This document shows, piece after piece, positions 34,126 through 42,515 of a stretch of 64,000 nucleotides of DNA. Made by a program: the position numbers and the translations under genes. The notes below the pieces were generated by a model, which was given only the letters and a program-made list of their open reading frames with translations, was not told the DNA's origin and searched no databases. The stretch lies in assembly GCF_025263565.1 (NCBI RefSeq), contig NZ_CP079865.1, forward strand, positions 2,046,001 to 2,110,000, in the 5' to 3' direction. Each line of letters opens with the position of its first letter. Position 1 is the first letter of the stretch. This DNA is from Mycobacterium sp. SMC-8. Lineage in GTDB: Bacteria; Actinomycetota; Actinomycetes; Mycobacteriales; Mycobacteriaceae.

Positions 34126-36009
34126 ATGATCGATGAGGACGATGAATTCGACCGCGCTGTTCTCGCGCGCGGCGAGGACGCCTACATCACGCTGAAAGCG
34201 TGGCGGCTCAGCAATTTCAAGTCCGTCAAGGACGCGGAAGTCGACCTGCTGCCTTTGACCGTCTTGGTCGGGGCAAACAGTGCAGGAAAGAGCACTCTCA
34301 TCCAGAGCATTCTGGCCACCAGTCAGGCCGCCGCGGCGTCACCATCGGGTGACCGTTTCCCCCTAAACGGGACGACGATCCGCCTCGGCACGGTTACCCA
34401 GACCCGTTATGCCGGTCCGTGCGAGGTCCGTCCCACGTCCTTCTCCTTGGGTGGACAGTTCCAATTGGCCTCCGCTGCGGAGTTGTACCGCGGCGGTCCC
34501 GTACCCGAGACAATTCGAGCCCGCCAGCGTTTCCAGCGCCGAATTGTCGCCCAGCGCGTGGACTGGCAGCTAGTGCTCGGCGAGGCTCCCGAGGGGCAAA
34601 GCGGCCACGCCTATATCGAGGAGGTTCACTTTTCGGTCTCGGGCATCGACACCGAAACCGACCACCGGCTAGGACTGTGCCAACTGAACGCGCGCGCGGC
34701 GCCCGCCGACTGGATGTCGGACGCCGAAGCTGCCGCGGATCGCCACCTGATTGGCTCCTATACCAGCGGCACGCAGAAGCTCGATCTCGTCGACGTGACG
34801 TTGCGGGGCGGTCTGCCGATGAACGGCATCGTGCGCGAGTCGAAGAGCCAGTTGCTGTGGCAGGCGTGGAGGGACTGCTACATGGAGAGTTCGTCGGCCC
34901 GCCGTCGATACCCAGCGGAACGGGCAAAGAGCGACGACACCTCCACAGATCAGAACTGGGCGGAGCTCGAGGATCTCGTTGTCGGCGACATCACCAGCAT
35001 CTGGCATCGCAATGAGGCCGAACTGAAGTCCAGCCGACACATCTTTCTCGCCGTGCGCACGCTGTTCGAGGAGAAGTACGGCAAAGAGCACAGTTTCAGC
35101 GTCGATGCGAACAAGCTCATCGACCCCGCATTTGGATCCGCGGTCATGCATCGGCTCAACGGCTCCGCGATCACCGGTGAGGTTCCGGTCGTCGAACCAC
35201 TGCAACGAACGTCGATACCGGTGCGCGCGATCCTGAACTTCCTGCGCTCGAGGGTTCGGTACCTCGGCCCGCTGCGCGAGGATCCGCGAGTGGTTTACCA
35301 GGACTCCGCCGAAGCCGCCACGGGATACATCGGCGCCAAGGGCGAGTTCCTAGCCGCCGTGCTGCAAAACAGCGGCTCACGCTTCGTCGACGTGCCGTTG
35401 CCAGGCACCAAGAATCGCGTCGGTGCTACATCGCGGGTAAAGCTCAAGGATGCGTTAAACCAATGGGTCGGATACTTGAAGTTGGGTGATCGGATCGACA
35501 CCCACGACCAGGGCCGGCTGGGTCTGGAACTGCAGATTCAGCAGCAGTTCGTCGACGTGGACCTCGACTTGACCAGCGTCGGCACGGGGGTGAGCCAACT
35601 GTTGCCGGTGCTGGTGCTGTGCCTGGAGGCCCCGCGGGGCTCCTTAGTACTCATCGAGCAACCCGAGTTGCACCTCAACCCCGCAGTCCAGCAGCGGTTG
35701 GCCGACTTCCTGCTCGCCATCGCCGCGTCGAACCGCCAACTCATTGTCGAAACTCACAGCGAATACCTCGTTTCTCGGCTTCGTCTGCGCATCGCCGAAG
35801 ACGAGTCCGACACTGTACGCGACAGCGTCGGGTTGCTGTTCACCGAGCAGACCGAGGGCCGAACGACCTACCGACCGGTGGAGACGAACGAGTACGGCGG
35901 CATCGACAACTGGCCCGCGGACTTCTTCGATCAGTCGGCGGCGGAATCACGGGCGATTCTGGAGGCGGCGCTGCAGAAACGACGCAAGAGGACTTTGCAG
36001 ACGGAATAG
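34126..36009 (+). CDS. AAA ATPase with DUF3696-type C-terminus (OLD/RecF-like)
   Basis: 627 residues. An N-terminal SMC/RecF-type head has SNFKSVKDAEVDLLPLTVLV and Walker A GANSAGKST (49-57). A long insert follows, then the signature-like VGTGVSQLLPVLVLCL, Walker B VLIEQPELHLNP (about 507-518) and the switch ETHSEYLVSRLRLRI. The end matches DUF3696-type ATPases common in phage-defence loci. There is no TOPRIM domain, so any nuclease must be another protein. Last gene of the operon, 18 bp after its neighbour. Confidence 0.85.
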   Translation: MIDEDDEFDRAVLARGEDAYITLKAWRLSNFKSVKDAEVDLLPLTVLVGANSAGKSTLIQSILATSQAAAASPSGDRFPLNGTTIRLGTVTQTRYAGPCEVRPTSFSLGGQFQLASAAELYRGGPVPETIRARQRFQRRIVAQRVDWQLVLGEAPEGQSGHAYIEEVHFSVSGIDTETDHRLGLCQLNARAAPADWMSDAEAAADRHLIGSYTSGTQKLDLVDVTLRGGLPMNGIVRESKSQLLWQAWRDCYMESSSARRRYPAERAKSDDTSTDQNWAELEDLVVGDITSIWHRNEAELKSSRHIFLAVRTLFEEKYGKEHSFSVDANKLIDPAFGSAVMHRLNGSAITGEVPVVEPLQRTSIPVRAILNFLRSRVRYLGPLREDPRVVYQDSAEAATGYIGAKGEFLAAVLQNSGSRFVDVPLPGTKNRVGATSRVKLKDALNQWVGYLKLGDRIDTHDQGRLGLELQIQQQFVDVDLDLTSVGTGVSQLLPVLVLCLEAPRGSLVLIEQPELHLNPAVQQRLADFLLAIAASNRQLIVETHSEYLVSRLRLRIAEDESDTVRDSVGLLFTEQTEGRTTYRPVETNEYGGIDNWPADFFDQSAAESRAILEAALQKRRKRTLQTE

Positions 36010-36038
36010 CGCCGCGCACTCCGCGATGACGCGGCGGC

Positions 36039-37244
36039 TCAGAGTTCCCGCAGCTCGTCGTCGATCGGGACCGTCGCTGGCGGCAGTGTCGTGAGCAGCA
36101 GTTCATCGGCCGAACGCTTGCCCACTCGGCCGGCCGCGGAGTACCGCGTCGCCACCAGACGTTTGCTGATGGTCCACTGCGATACGCCGAGCAACGCGCG
36201 GTCGGATGCACTCGGCGTCATGCGGCTACGGGCGTAAAGCCACCTGTTCTCGGTCAACATTGGATGGTTGTCGTAGCTCAGCACCCACCGGAACTGCGCC
36301 TTATGGGTCAGGTAATGGGCCAGCATAAGGTGCAAGGAGTCGTCCTTTGACGCTTGGGCCCGTCGTGTCCCGTGGTAGCTGTACGCCGGATCGAACGACG
36401 CTCGGTACAAGGCGGACGATTTCTCCACATACGGCGGATCCAGATACGCCACGACACGCGAGGGAAGCAACTGAGGGTAGTACTCAGGCACATCCGCCAG
36501 AGTCTGCTGCCAATCCTTGCGCCACACGTCAACGAGACGGCCGCTGTCATAGAGGTGTCCAATCAACCGGATGCGCTCGGCGAGGGCGTCAGGATTCCAG
36601 CGGCATCCGATCGGGTAGGGACTCTCTTGAAGTCGGCCGCCCAGAGGCCCAGCAGTGCCGTGCAGGATCCCCGAGAACGTCGTGCGGTTGAGGAACAGAC
36701 ACTTCATCGCCGCTCCCAGTCGGCGAGTCCGAGGCTGCGCGCCCCGCCGCGGCTCCCACGCCTTCCAGTAGTCCCACCGCGCGACGCCGATGTACCCGCC
36801 GGGACGGACGAATCGGTGCCACTCGTCGTAGGCGCGGTCGACAAGGCGTTCGGTGTCTTCCGCGGCGGTCTGCCAGAACGCGGCGACGAGTGGGTCGGCG
36901 TCGGCCAGCAAGATGCGGTCGACCACTCCCGAACCGACCAGGCGCAGGGAGGCCGACGCCCCGCCGGCGAACGGCTCCACCAAGAGATCGACGTGATCTA
37001 CTTCGCGGGATCGCCGCGCAGACGTGATGAGCCGGGCGATCACCGATGCGAGCGAGGACTTGGCTCCCGGATATCGTAGTGGTGACTGATAGCGCCCTGC
37101 GGCCAGCGCGTGCGCAATCGGCTTAGGCGCCTTCTGCAGGGTCCTTGGGCGGCGGCCGATGGCCGGCGATGCGCCGAATGTGTCGGCGACACATGCCAGC
37201 CCGGCCGAGGCCGTGGATACCGCGGGAGTGCTGACGAGTGCCAT
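36039..37244 (-). CDS. D12-class N6-adenine DNA methyltransferase
   Basis: 401 residues from ATG 37244. The SAM site RYPGAKSSL (57-65) and FAGGASASL (92-100) are followed by the catalytic DPPY at 269-272 (YLDPPYVEKSS), the order expected for Dam/MboIA-like enzymes. An N-terminal extension of about 50 residues is Ala/Pro-rich. It is downstream of NurA by 41 bp on the same strand and could mark host DNA against the NurA-HerA machine. The target sequence is unknown. Confidence 0.88.
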   Translation of the reverse strand: MALVSTPAVSTASAGLACVADTFGASPAIGRRPRTLQKAPKPIAHALAAGRYQSPLRYPGAKSSLASVIARLITSARRSREVDHVDLLVEPFAGGASASLRLVGSGVVDRILLADADPLVAAFWQTAAEDTERLVDRAYDEWHRFVRPGGYIGVARWDYWKAWEPRRGAQPRTRRLGAAMKCLFLNRTTFSGILHGTAGPLGGRLQESPYPIGCRWNPDALAERIRLIGHLYDSGRLVDVWRKDWQQTLADVPEYYPQLLPSRVVAYLDPPYVEKSSALYRASFDPAYSYHGTRRAQASKDDSLHLMLAHYLTHKAQFRWVLSYDNHPMLTENRWLYARSRMTPSASDRALLGVSQWTISKRLVATRYSAAGRVGKRSADELLLTTLPPATVPIDDELREL

Positions 37245-37285
37245 GGTCGTATCCTGCACCACGGTTCCGACAGTTCGGCTGATTG

Positions 37286-38695
37286 CTAGGCCGGAAGGTA
37301 GGAGGGTCGCTTGACCGCCTGAACGTCGACCTTCAACTCGGGGATGTTCTGCTGAGCCATCATGGTGAGCACCGAGCGTCCGACACCCAGCGGCAGCGCG
37401 GCCGCGGAGTGGGCGAGCGCCACCGGGACGACAGCGTTCTGGTACATGTGCGTGCGCAGCGAGTCGAGGACCTCGCAGACCAACCGGAGCGTCGGATAGG
37501 CGTCGAACCCCTCGACGGCGTGGCCGCCGTCGTAGGGGGACAGGCCAGGTGCCGGTGGAACGGTCAGCACCAGCGGGTCCCCCGCGCGGGTGCGGTAGAT
37601 GAAGCGGCGACCGTAGAACTCGTCGATCCCGTAGCGGTTGGTCGGGGCGCGGCCGCTGATGCGGTTGATGTAGGCGTTGGGCAGCCGCATGACCGAACCG
37701 GGTGCGATGAAGTCCCGGATCAGCGCCGCGTGCTCGACGAAGGCGCCGGACTTCTCGATGCCCACCATCAAAGGTGCGGTCAGATCCCGCTCGGCGCACC
37801 ACGATCCGAGATCGCTGAGATGCTCGACGAATCGTCGCTTGAGCGGTGCCAGCGGACCGAACAGCGCCAGCGGCCCGTCGGTGATGAACAGGGTGTGCCG
37901 CAGCACCTGCGGAGCGGTATCGGCGAAGAAGTTGAGGTAGCAAATCGACATCAGCCGTTCCGTCGCCGTCATCACCCGGCCCATCGGGGTGAAGTTGGAT
38001 CCCTCGATGGAGTACTCCTCGTGGGTACGCAGGACGTCGGACAGGTACAGGGGCGCCCGGCATGCCGCGCACTCACCGCCGACGGCGGTGACGGTGATGG
38101 GGTTTCCCTGGTCGGCTTTGGCGCCGCAGCTGGGGCACACGCGCAAGGTGATCCGCCCGGCGGGCCCGCCGCGCGTACCGTGCAGGGCCAGCAGACCGTC
38201 GGCCAGCGTCATGGTGGTACTCGAGTCGAAGCGGGCGCTGCTCAGGAACGCGTCGAGTTCGGTGCGCCACGTGTCCACTCCGGATAGGCCGGGACGCACC
38301 AGCTGAGAACCCGGTAGCGCCACGTCGAACGCGTACTGGGTGTGCGCACTGCGCACCTCGCGGGGGTCGATGTAGCGCTGCGTGGCCAGGGTGCGAAACG
38401 CGTCGAGCCGGACCATCGAGCCCGCGACCCGCAGGTAGCCCACCTTCACCGTCGGGTGGTCGCGGGTCGCCTCGACCTCGGTGTCCGACCCGTCGACGGT
38501 GATCGAGAACTCCACGTCCTCGGGCCGGCCGATCGACGCGAGCTCGGACAGCGGACTGCAGAGGGCCTCAATCTCACTGCTGGAATCGGGGCGGGTGGAG
38601 GTGATGGTCCACCGCTGCAGTGCCGACTGAACGGCGTGGTTGCGGACGATGTCGACGTGGCCGAGTCGGGAGGCGCGTTCCATCTGGTACGGCAC
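37286..38695 (-). CDS. NurA-domain nuclease with internal zinc ribbon
   Basis: 469 residues. Motif I of NurA is visible as FSITVDGSDTEVEA (Asp68 in VDGS). A second acidic motif is LFITDGPLALFGPL (Asp273), followed by GIEKSGAFVEHAALIRDF, typical of NurA's C-terminal half. Between them lies a zinc ribbon (CPSC at 187-190, CAAC at 209-212), not usual for archaeal NurA. The GTG at 38695 has GAGGG at proper spacing; ATG 38683 is alternative. It begins 2 bp after HerA stops. NurA degrades DNA with HerA. Confidence 0.75.
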   Translation of the reverse strand: MPYQMERASRLGHVDIVRNHAVQSALQRWTITSTRPDSSSEIEALCSPLSELASIGRPEDVEFSITVDGSDTEVEATRDHPTVKVGYLRVAGSMVRLDAFRTLATQRYIDPREVRSAHTQYAFDVALPGSQLVRPGLSGVDTWRTELDAFLSSARFDSSTTMTLADGLLALHGTRGGPAGRITLRVCPSCGAKADQGNPITVTAVGGECAACRAPLYLSDVLRTHEEYSIEGSNFTPMGRVMTATERLMSICYLNFFADTAPQVLRHTLFITDGPLALFGPLAPLKRRFVEHLSDLGSWCAERDLTAPLMVGIEKSGAFVEHAALIRDFIAPGSVMRLPNAYINRISGRAPTNRYGIDEFYGRRFIYRTRAGDPLVLTVPPAPGLSPYDGGHAVEGFDAYPTLRLVCEVLDSLRTHMYQNAVVPVALAHSAAALPLGVGRSVLTMMAQQNIPELKVDVQAVKRPSYLPA

Positions 38696-38697
38696 GA

Positions 38698-40710
38698 TCA
38701 ACGACCCTCGGGGCGGGCGTCGAGTTCGAGTTCGGGCAGACCGGCCGCGAGGCGTGCGGCGTTGACCATTGCGTGGTCGAACTTGGCGATTTGGACCGGG
38801 ACTATGTACTTGCCGGAGTAGGTCTTCATCCGCACGAAGCCGACGTCTTCGGCGCGCATAATGCTGGGCGCCCACACCTTGAAGTCGTAGTAGTGCGACA
38901 GCTCACGCGTCTCGTGATCCGAATTGAGATGCGCGACAAGCCAGTTGGATGTGTTCGACAGAATGCGCTTGTCGACGGAGGTAACCTCCTGGGTCGCGTA
39001 CACCAGGCCCATCCGGTACTTGGCGGCTTCCTTGGACAGCCTGACCCAGGGGTCGTCCGCGACGTCGCGACCGCCGCGCTCGAACAGGTTGTGCGCCTCT
39101 TCGACGATGATCTGCATATCGATGGGTTCGAGGTCGGAGCGGAACCGCTCCCCGGCGCGGTTGAGCAGGTGGCTGACGATCCGTTCGGACATCGTCTTGG
39201 CGACCGTGTCGTTGCCGCTGGACAGGTCCACGATCGCCAACCGGCCGGCCATCATGTCCTGCCAGAGGTGCTCACCGACGTCACCGGCGGACTGGGCGCC
39301 GTGGAAGGCGCGAATCGTGCGGATCGCCGAGGTAATGCCGGTGTACTTGTATACCCCGAAGATGTCGACGAAGTGGCAGTTCTCGGTGTCGTGCCACTTG
39401 GGGTAGTCAGCCGAATGCTCACCTACCCACTCGGCGAACGCACGAGCGGCCGCGGGAGAGTGCACGCGGTAGCTCCCGGCACGGCCAGCCTGGCTCAGCA
39501 TGCCGGCGTGCCGGGCGATGAATTGGTCGGTGGGGGCCGATGGTGCAGCGATGATGAGGTCTTGCGGCAGGGCCGCGCACTGGAAACCGCACTTGGCCAG
39601 CAGCCCGTAGAACGCGACCATCGCCCACCCCCAGCGGCTGTGCGCGCTACGGTCGCCGGCGTCGGGCTCGGTCAGCGCAGCCGAGCGGAAACTCTTGGCG
39701 TAGTTCGTGTTCACCGTGGCTGTGGCGTCGCTGACAAGGCTCCACGCAGCCTCGAGTACCTCGCGATCGTAGAAGTTGATCCGCAGCGCCTTCTCGCGGT
39801 CGTCGGAGGGGTCGGGCTCGACCTTGTAGATTCGCACGCTGGAGTCGTCGTCGCCGAGCAGCCGCAGCCCGGTCCCGTCCTGGGGATTGACATTGGCGTA
39901 CTCGCCCTGGGGATCAAAGATCAGCTGACCGATCAAACGGCGGTGCTCGGAGCCGTACTGGTGCACGGCGGTGACGAGAGTCTTCATGGTGTTGGACTTA
40001 CCGGTCCGTGTCATCCCGAACACGGCGGTCTTGCGGCCCACGAAGTCGGCGACATCGACCTGTACCTCGGCGGTGTCGGTTTTCGAGATGCGCGCCTTAC
40101 GTCGGGTGGCGGCGAAGCGCACGTGCCCTACGACCAGCGCGTCGTTCGGATTCGCCGGGCCGGGGTAGGAGGCCAGCCAGGACAGCACCTGCGGGGACGG
40201 CAGGAACACCTGGTACCGGGCGGACACGACGACGTTGTCGATGTCGGCGCCGAATCGGATCGGGGCATTGCGCTCATCGGTGTCGGTGTAGAAGGTGCCC
40301 AGCACTTCGCAGTCGAAAGCCGACTGCTGCAACTCGTTTCGGGTCAGCACGTCGGTCACGTCGTCGAAGCCGACTCCGGATGCATCGGCGTCGCGGACCA
40401 CCGCCAGCCGCGTCTGCACCAGCTCGGACTCGTTGGGCAGCCCGGCGGTCGACCGCACCCTCAGCAGGATGACCTCCTGGTCTTCGAGCACGAAGCCGTC
40501 GGCGGTGTTCGCGCCGGCGGCCGCGAGCAGGAACCCGCCGCGCGGAACGCCACCGGCCACCTTCTTCTTGTAATCGTCGGTGAGTACCACCGCCGAGTCG
40601 TAGTCCAGCTTGTACACCCCGCCGACGGGGTAACACTCCTGGTTGATCAGCGCGGTCAGCGGCTTTTTCAGCTCCGTCGAATTCTGCACTGCTTCAGCGA
40701 TTCCGGTCAC
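38698..40710 (-). CDS. HerA-family DNA-translocating ATPase
   Basis: 670 residues from GTG 40710, with GGAGGAG about 7 nt upstream, preferred over the longer frame. An N-terminal HAS-barrel-like region is followed by the FtsK/HerA ATPase with Walker A GMTRTGKSN (232-240) and Walker B IIVEEAHNLF (534-543). LVYATQEVTSVDKRILSNTS is the conserved region after it. HerA forms hexameric DNA pumps that work with NurA nucleases. First gene of the leftward operon HerA-NurA-methylase. Confidence 0.88.
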   Translation of the reverse strand: MTGIAEAVQNSTELKKPLTALINQECYPVGGVYKLDYDSAVVLTDDYKKKVAGGVPRGGFLLAAAGANTADGFVLEDQEVILLRVRSTAGLPNESELVQTRLAVVRDADASGVGFDDVTDVLTRNELQQSAFDCEVLGTFYTDTDERNAPIRFGADIDNVVVSARYQVFLPSPQVLSWLASYPGPANPNDALVVGHVRFAATRRKARISKTDTAEVQVDVADFVGRKTAVFGMTRTGKSNTMKTLVTAVHQYGSEHRRLIGQLIFDPQGEYANVNPQDGTGLRLLGDDDSSVRIYKVEPDPSDDREKALRINFYDREVLEAAWSLVSDATATVNTNYAKSFRSAALTEPDAGDRSAHSRWGWAMVAFYGLLAKCGFQCAALPQDLIIAAPSAPTDQFIARHAGMLSQAGRAGSYRVHSPAAARAFAEWVGEHSADYPKWHDTENCHFVDIFGVYKYTGITSAIRTIRAFHGAQSAGDVGEHLWQDMMAGRLAIVDLSSGNDTVAKTMSERIVSHLLNRAGERFRSDLEPIDMQIIVEEAHNLFERGGRDVADDPWVRLSKEAAKYRMGLVYATQEVTSVDKRILSNTSNWLVAHLNSDHETRELSHYYDFKVWAPSIMRAEDVGFVRMKTYSGKYIVPVQIAKFDHAMVNAARLAAGLPELELDARPEGR

Positions 40711-40724
40711 TCGCTCACTCCTCC

Positions 40725-41119
40725 GGTCCTGTAGCCCCCGCCGAGGGTTTCGGCACCACGGCGTCATATCCTGTTCTGCTTCTAGAAAGCCCTCGCGGTT
40801 TGCTCGATGTAAACGACCGCACAAACTCGCATCACGGGCCGAGTGGCGACTGGGGTTCCCGTGCGATGGTGGCCGTTCTGGCAGCCGTGATCGAAACCGC
40901 GGGCATTCGTGGGCTACGCGCGGCGGACCGCATCTGCAGACGTCGAACGAACGCAGCGTTGCGACGGGGGGTCCGGTGTCACGACGTTGTCACAACTCAA
41001 ACAAAACTCACCGCGAACACCGGAGTACGTCCGCGAACGCTTGCATAGGGAAATCGCTGGTCGGAAATGAAAAGTGAGCCGGCGAGATACACCCGCGGAT
41101 ACCCGCGAACGGCTTTCAG
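40725..41119. other. Non-coding right end of element B
   Basis: About 395 bp holding the herA promoter region and the integrase arm region, with no convincing gene. Three CCGCGAAC copies (41011, 41031, 41103) and the 21-bp arm candidate at 40976 are the visible repeats. Short frames here lack ribosome sites and coding bias. Confidence 0.5.
40976..40996. repeat. Candidate integrase arm-type site, right
   Basis: Matches 22135-22155 with one mismatch in direct orientation; contains two TGTCAC units. It lies 123 bp inside the right core repeat. Confidence 0.55.
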
Positions 41120-41160
41120 CAGCTTGGGAAGCTGATGTTCTGCCATTGAACTACATCGGC
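41120..41160. repeat. attR, displaced 5' half of tRNA-Gly
   Basis: Perfect 41-bp copy of 22040-22080. The sequence beyond it (from 41161) is backbone DNA and probably holds the tRNA's original promoter: on the minus strand a TTAACC hexamer lies about 15-20 bp upstream. This fragment alone cannot form a tRNA. Confidence 0.88.
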
Positions 41161-41245
41161 CTGTTTGATCAGGAAGGTTAACACCTGGCGGTCCCTCGCT
41201 GTGGAGGTGGCCGCAAGCTGGTCAGTCACACTCCGGGGGAATCTG

Positions 41246-41686
41246 ATGAAGCATGTCGTCCCAGTCACCGCGGCCCTGATCGCCGCCATCCTTGCGCCTG
41301 CTTCCGCCGGCGCGACCCCGCCCGACGGCGACATCGAGCGCACCGATCTCGCGCAGGGCACCACCGGCGCGCCCGTCGTCATCGTCTCCGTCGGGCACCC
41401 GACCACGCTCTACGTCCAGGACATCGTCCTGCACGGCCCGGCCAGCAGCGGTTGGCACACCCACCCGGGCCCCGAACACACCGTCATCAACGAGGGCACG
41501 GTCTACGTCCAATCCGTACCCGACTGCGTCCCGGTCGCGTACCCGGCCGGCCAGGCCGTCTTCATCCCGGCTGGGATCCCGCACGTCGTGCGCAACGAGG
41601 GCCCCGGTGACGCGCACGCCGTGGTCACCTACACGCTGCCCGCCGACCGCGCCGTCCGCGACGACGCACCCGCTGCCTGCCCCTGA
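41246..41686 (+). CDS. Secreted cupin-domain protein
   Basis: 146 residues. A signal peptide covers about 1-22 ([17 protein letters not shown]). A cupin barrel has [16 protein letters not shown] (motif 1, HxHx...E) and [10 protein letters not shown] (motif 2), likely a metal-binding site. ATG 41246 follows a GGGGGAA ribosome site. Backbone gene just upstream of dcd; probably corresponds to the exported protein gene near dcd in M. tuberculosis. Substrate unknown. Confidence 0.8.
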   Translation: MKHVVPVTAALIAAILAPASAGATPPDGDIERTDLAQGTTGAPVVIVSVGHPTTLYVQDIVLHGPASSGWHTHPGPEHTVINEGTVYVQSVPDCVPVAYPAGQAVFIPAGIPHVVRNEGPGDAHAVVTYTLPADRAVRDDAPAACP

Positions 41687-41714
41687 CCGGGCGTCATCCC
41701 GTTACGCTCGTGCG

Positions 41715-42287
41715 GTGCTGCTCTCCGACCGCGACATCCGGGCCGAGATCGACGCCGGCAGGCTGGGTGTCGACCCGTTCGACGACAGCCTGGTCCAGCC
41801 CTCGAGCGTCGACGTGCGCCTCGACAACCTGTTCCGGGTCTTCAACAACACCCGCTACACCCACATCGACCCCGCGCAGCGCCAGGACGACCTGACCTCG
41901 CTGGTCGAACCCAAAGAGGGCGAGCCGTTCGTGCTGCACCCGGGCGAGTTCGTGCTCGGCGCGACGCTCGAGCGCTGCACGCTGCCCGACGACCTCGCCG
42001 GCCGACTGGAAGGCAAGTCCTCACTCGGCCGCCTCGGGCTGCTGACCCACTCGACCGCCGGCTTCATCGACCCGGGCTTCTCCGGGCACATCACGCTGGA
42101 GCTGTCCAACGTGGCGAACCTGCCCATCACGCTGTGGCCGGGCATGAAGATCGGCCAACTCTGCCTGCTGCGCCTAACCAGCCCGGCCCAGCACCCGTAC
42201 GGCAGTGGCGCCGTCGGCTCCAAGTACCAGGGCCAGCGCGGTCCCACCCCGTCCCGCTCGTACCAGAATTTCCTCAAGACCAACTGA
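41715..42287 (+). CDS. dcd: dCTP deaminase, dUMP-forming type
   Basis: 190 residues, the exact length of mycobacterial Dcd. Starts at GTG 41715 ([19 protein letters not shown]). Active-site motif [13 protein letters not shown] (contains the conserved Arg, Ser and Arg), then [19 protein letters not shown] with the catalytic Glu, and C-terminal [14 protein letters not shown]. Actinobacterial members can produce dUMP from dCTP directly, supplying thymidylate synthesis. Cytoplasmic trimer. Confidence 0.95.
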   Translation: MLLSDRDIRAEIDAGRLGVDPFDDSLVQPSSVDVRLDNLFRVFNNTRYTHIDPAQRQDDLTSLVEPKEGEPFVLHPGEFVLGATLERCTLPDDLAGRLEGKSSLGRLGLLTHSTAGFIDPGFSGHITLELSNVANLPITLWPGMKIGQLCLLRLTSPAQHPYGSGAVGSKYQGQRGPTPSRSYQNFLKTN

Positions 42288-42515
42288 GCTGAAACGTCAT
42301 CGCCGCGCCTGGCCCGGCGCGAGTAATGTCGTGGGCACCGGCGCCACCGGTCATTCGTGCCGACGTGTCCCGGCCAGGTCTTCAGCCACGCTCAGCTAAC
42401 AGCGTCGGATGTAACGCATCAGCTGACCGCGTCGATGAAGTATCTAGTTGTCGGCTCGCCGCGCCCGTGTGAGCAGTGCCGACCGCAACGCTGCAGCAAA
42501 CTTCGGGAGGGGTCA

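Larger units (their letters stand above)
22040..41160. mobile_element. Satellite-like integrative element with defence cargo (element B), 19.1 kb
   Basis: Direct 41-bp tRNA repeats bound it, and the integrase lies 58 bp inside the left one. In order it carries: integrase, IS110 insertion, HTH protein, disrupted excisionase, D5 primase-helicase, a run of small phage-type genes, a TerS-like gene, a four-gene operon with an AAA ATPase, and convergent HerA, NurA and adenine methylase. No capsid, portal, tail or lysin gene was found. This composition fits a phage satellite rather than a full prophage. Confidence 0.85.

Noticed and set aside
37245..38072. Extension of the adenine methylase frame across nurA
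   Set aside because: The extension is antisense-like composition in the frame of another gene; the methylase begins at ATG 37244 before its conserved domain.
40725..41119. Short frames at the right end of element B, such as 40800-41048
   Set aside because: No ribosome sites, no recognisable motifs; the region is better explained as promoter plus integrase arm sites.
22040..41160. Complete prophage
   Set aside because: No portal, capsid, tail, holin, lysin or large terminase gene could be found between the att repeats.
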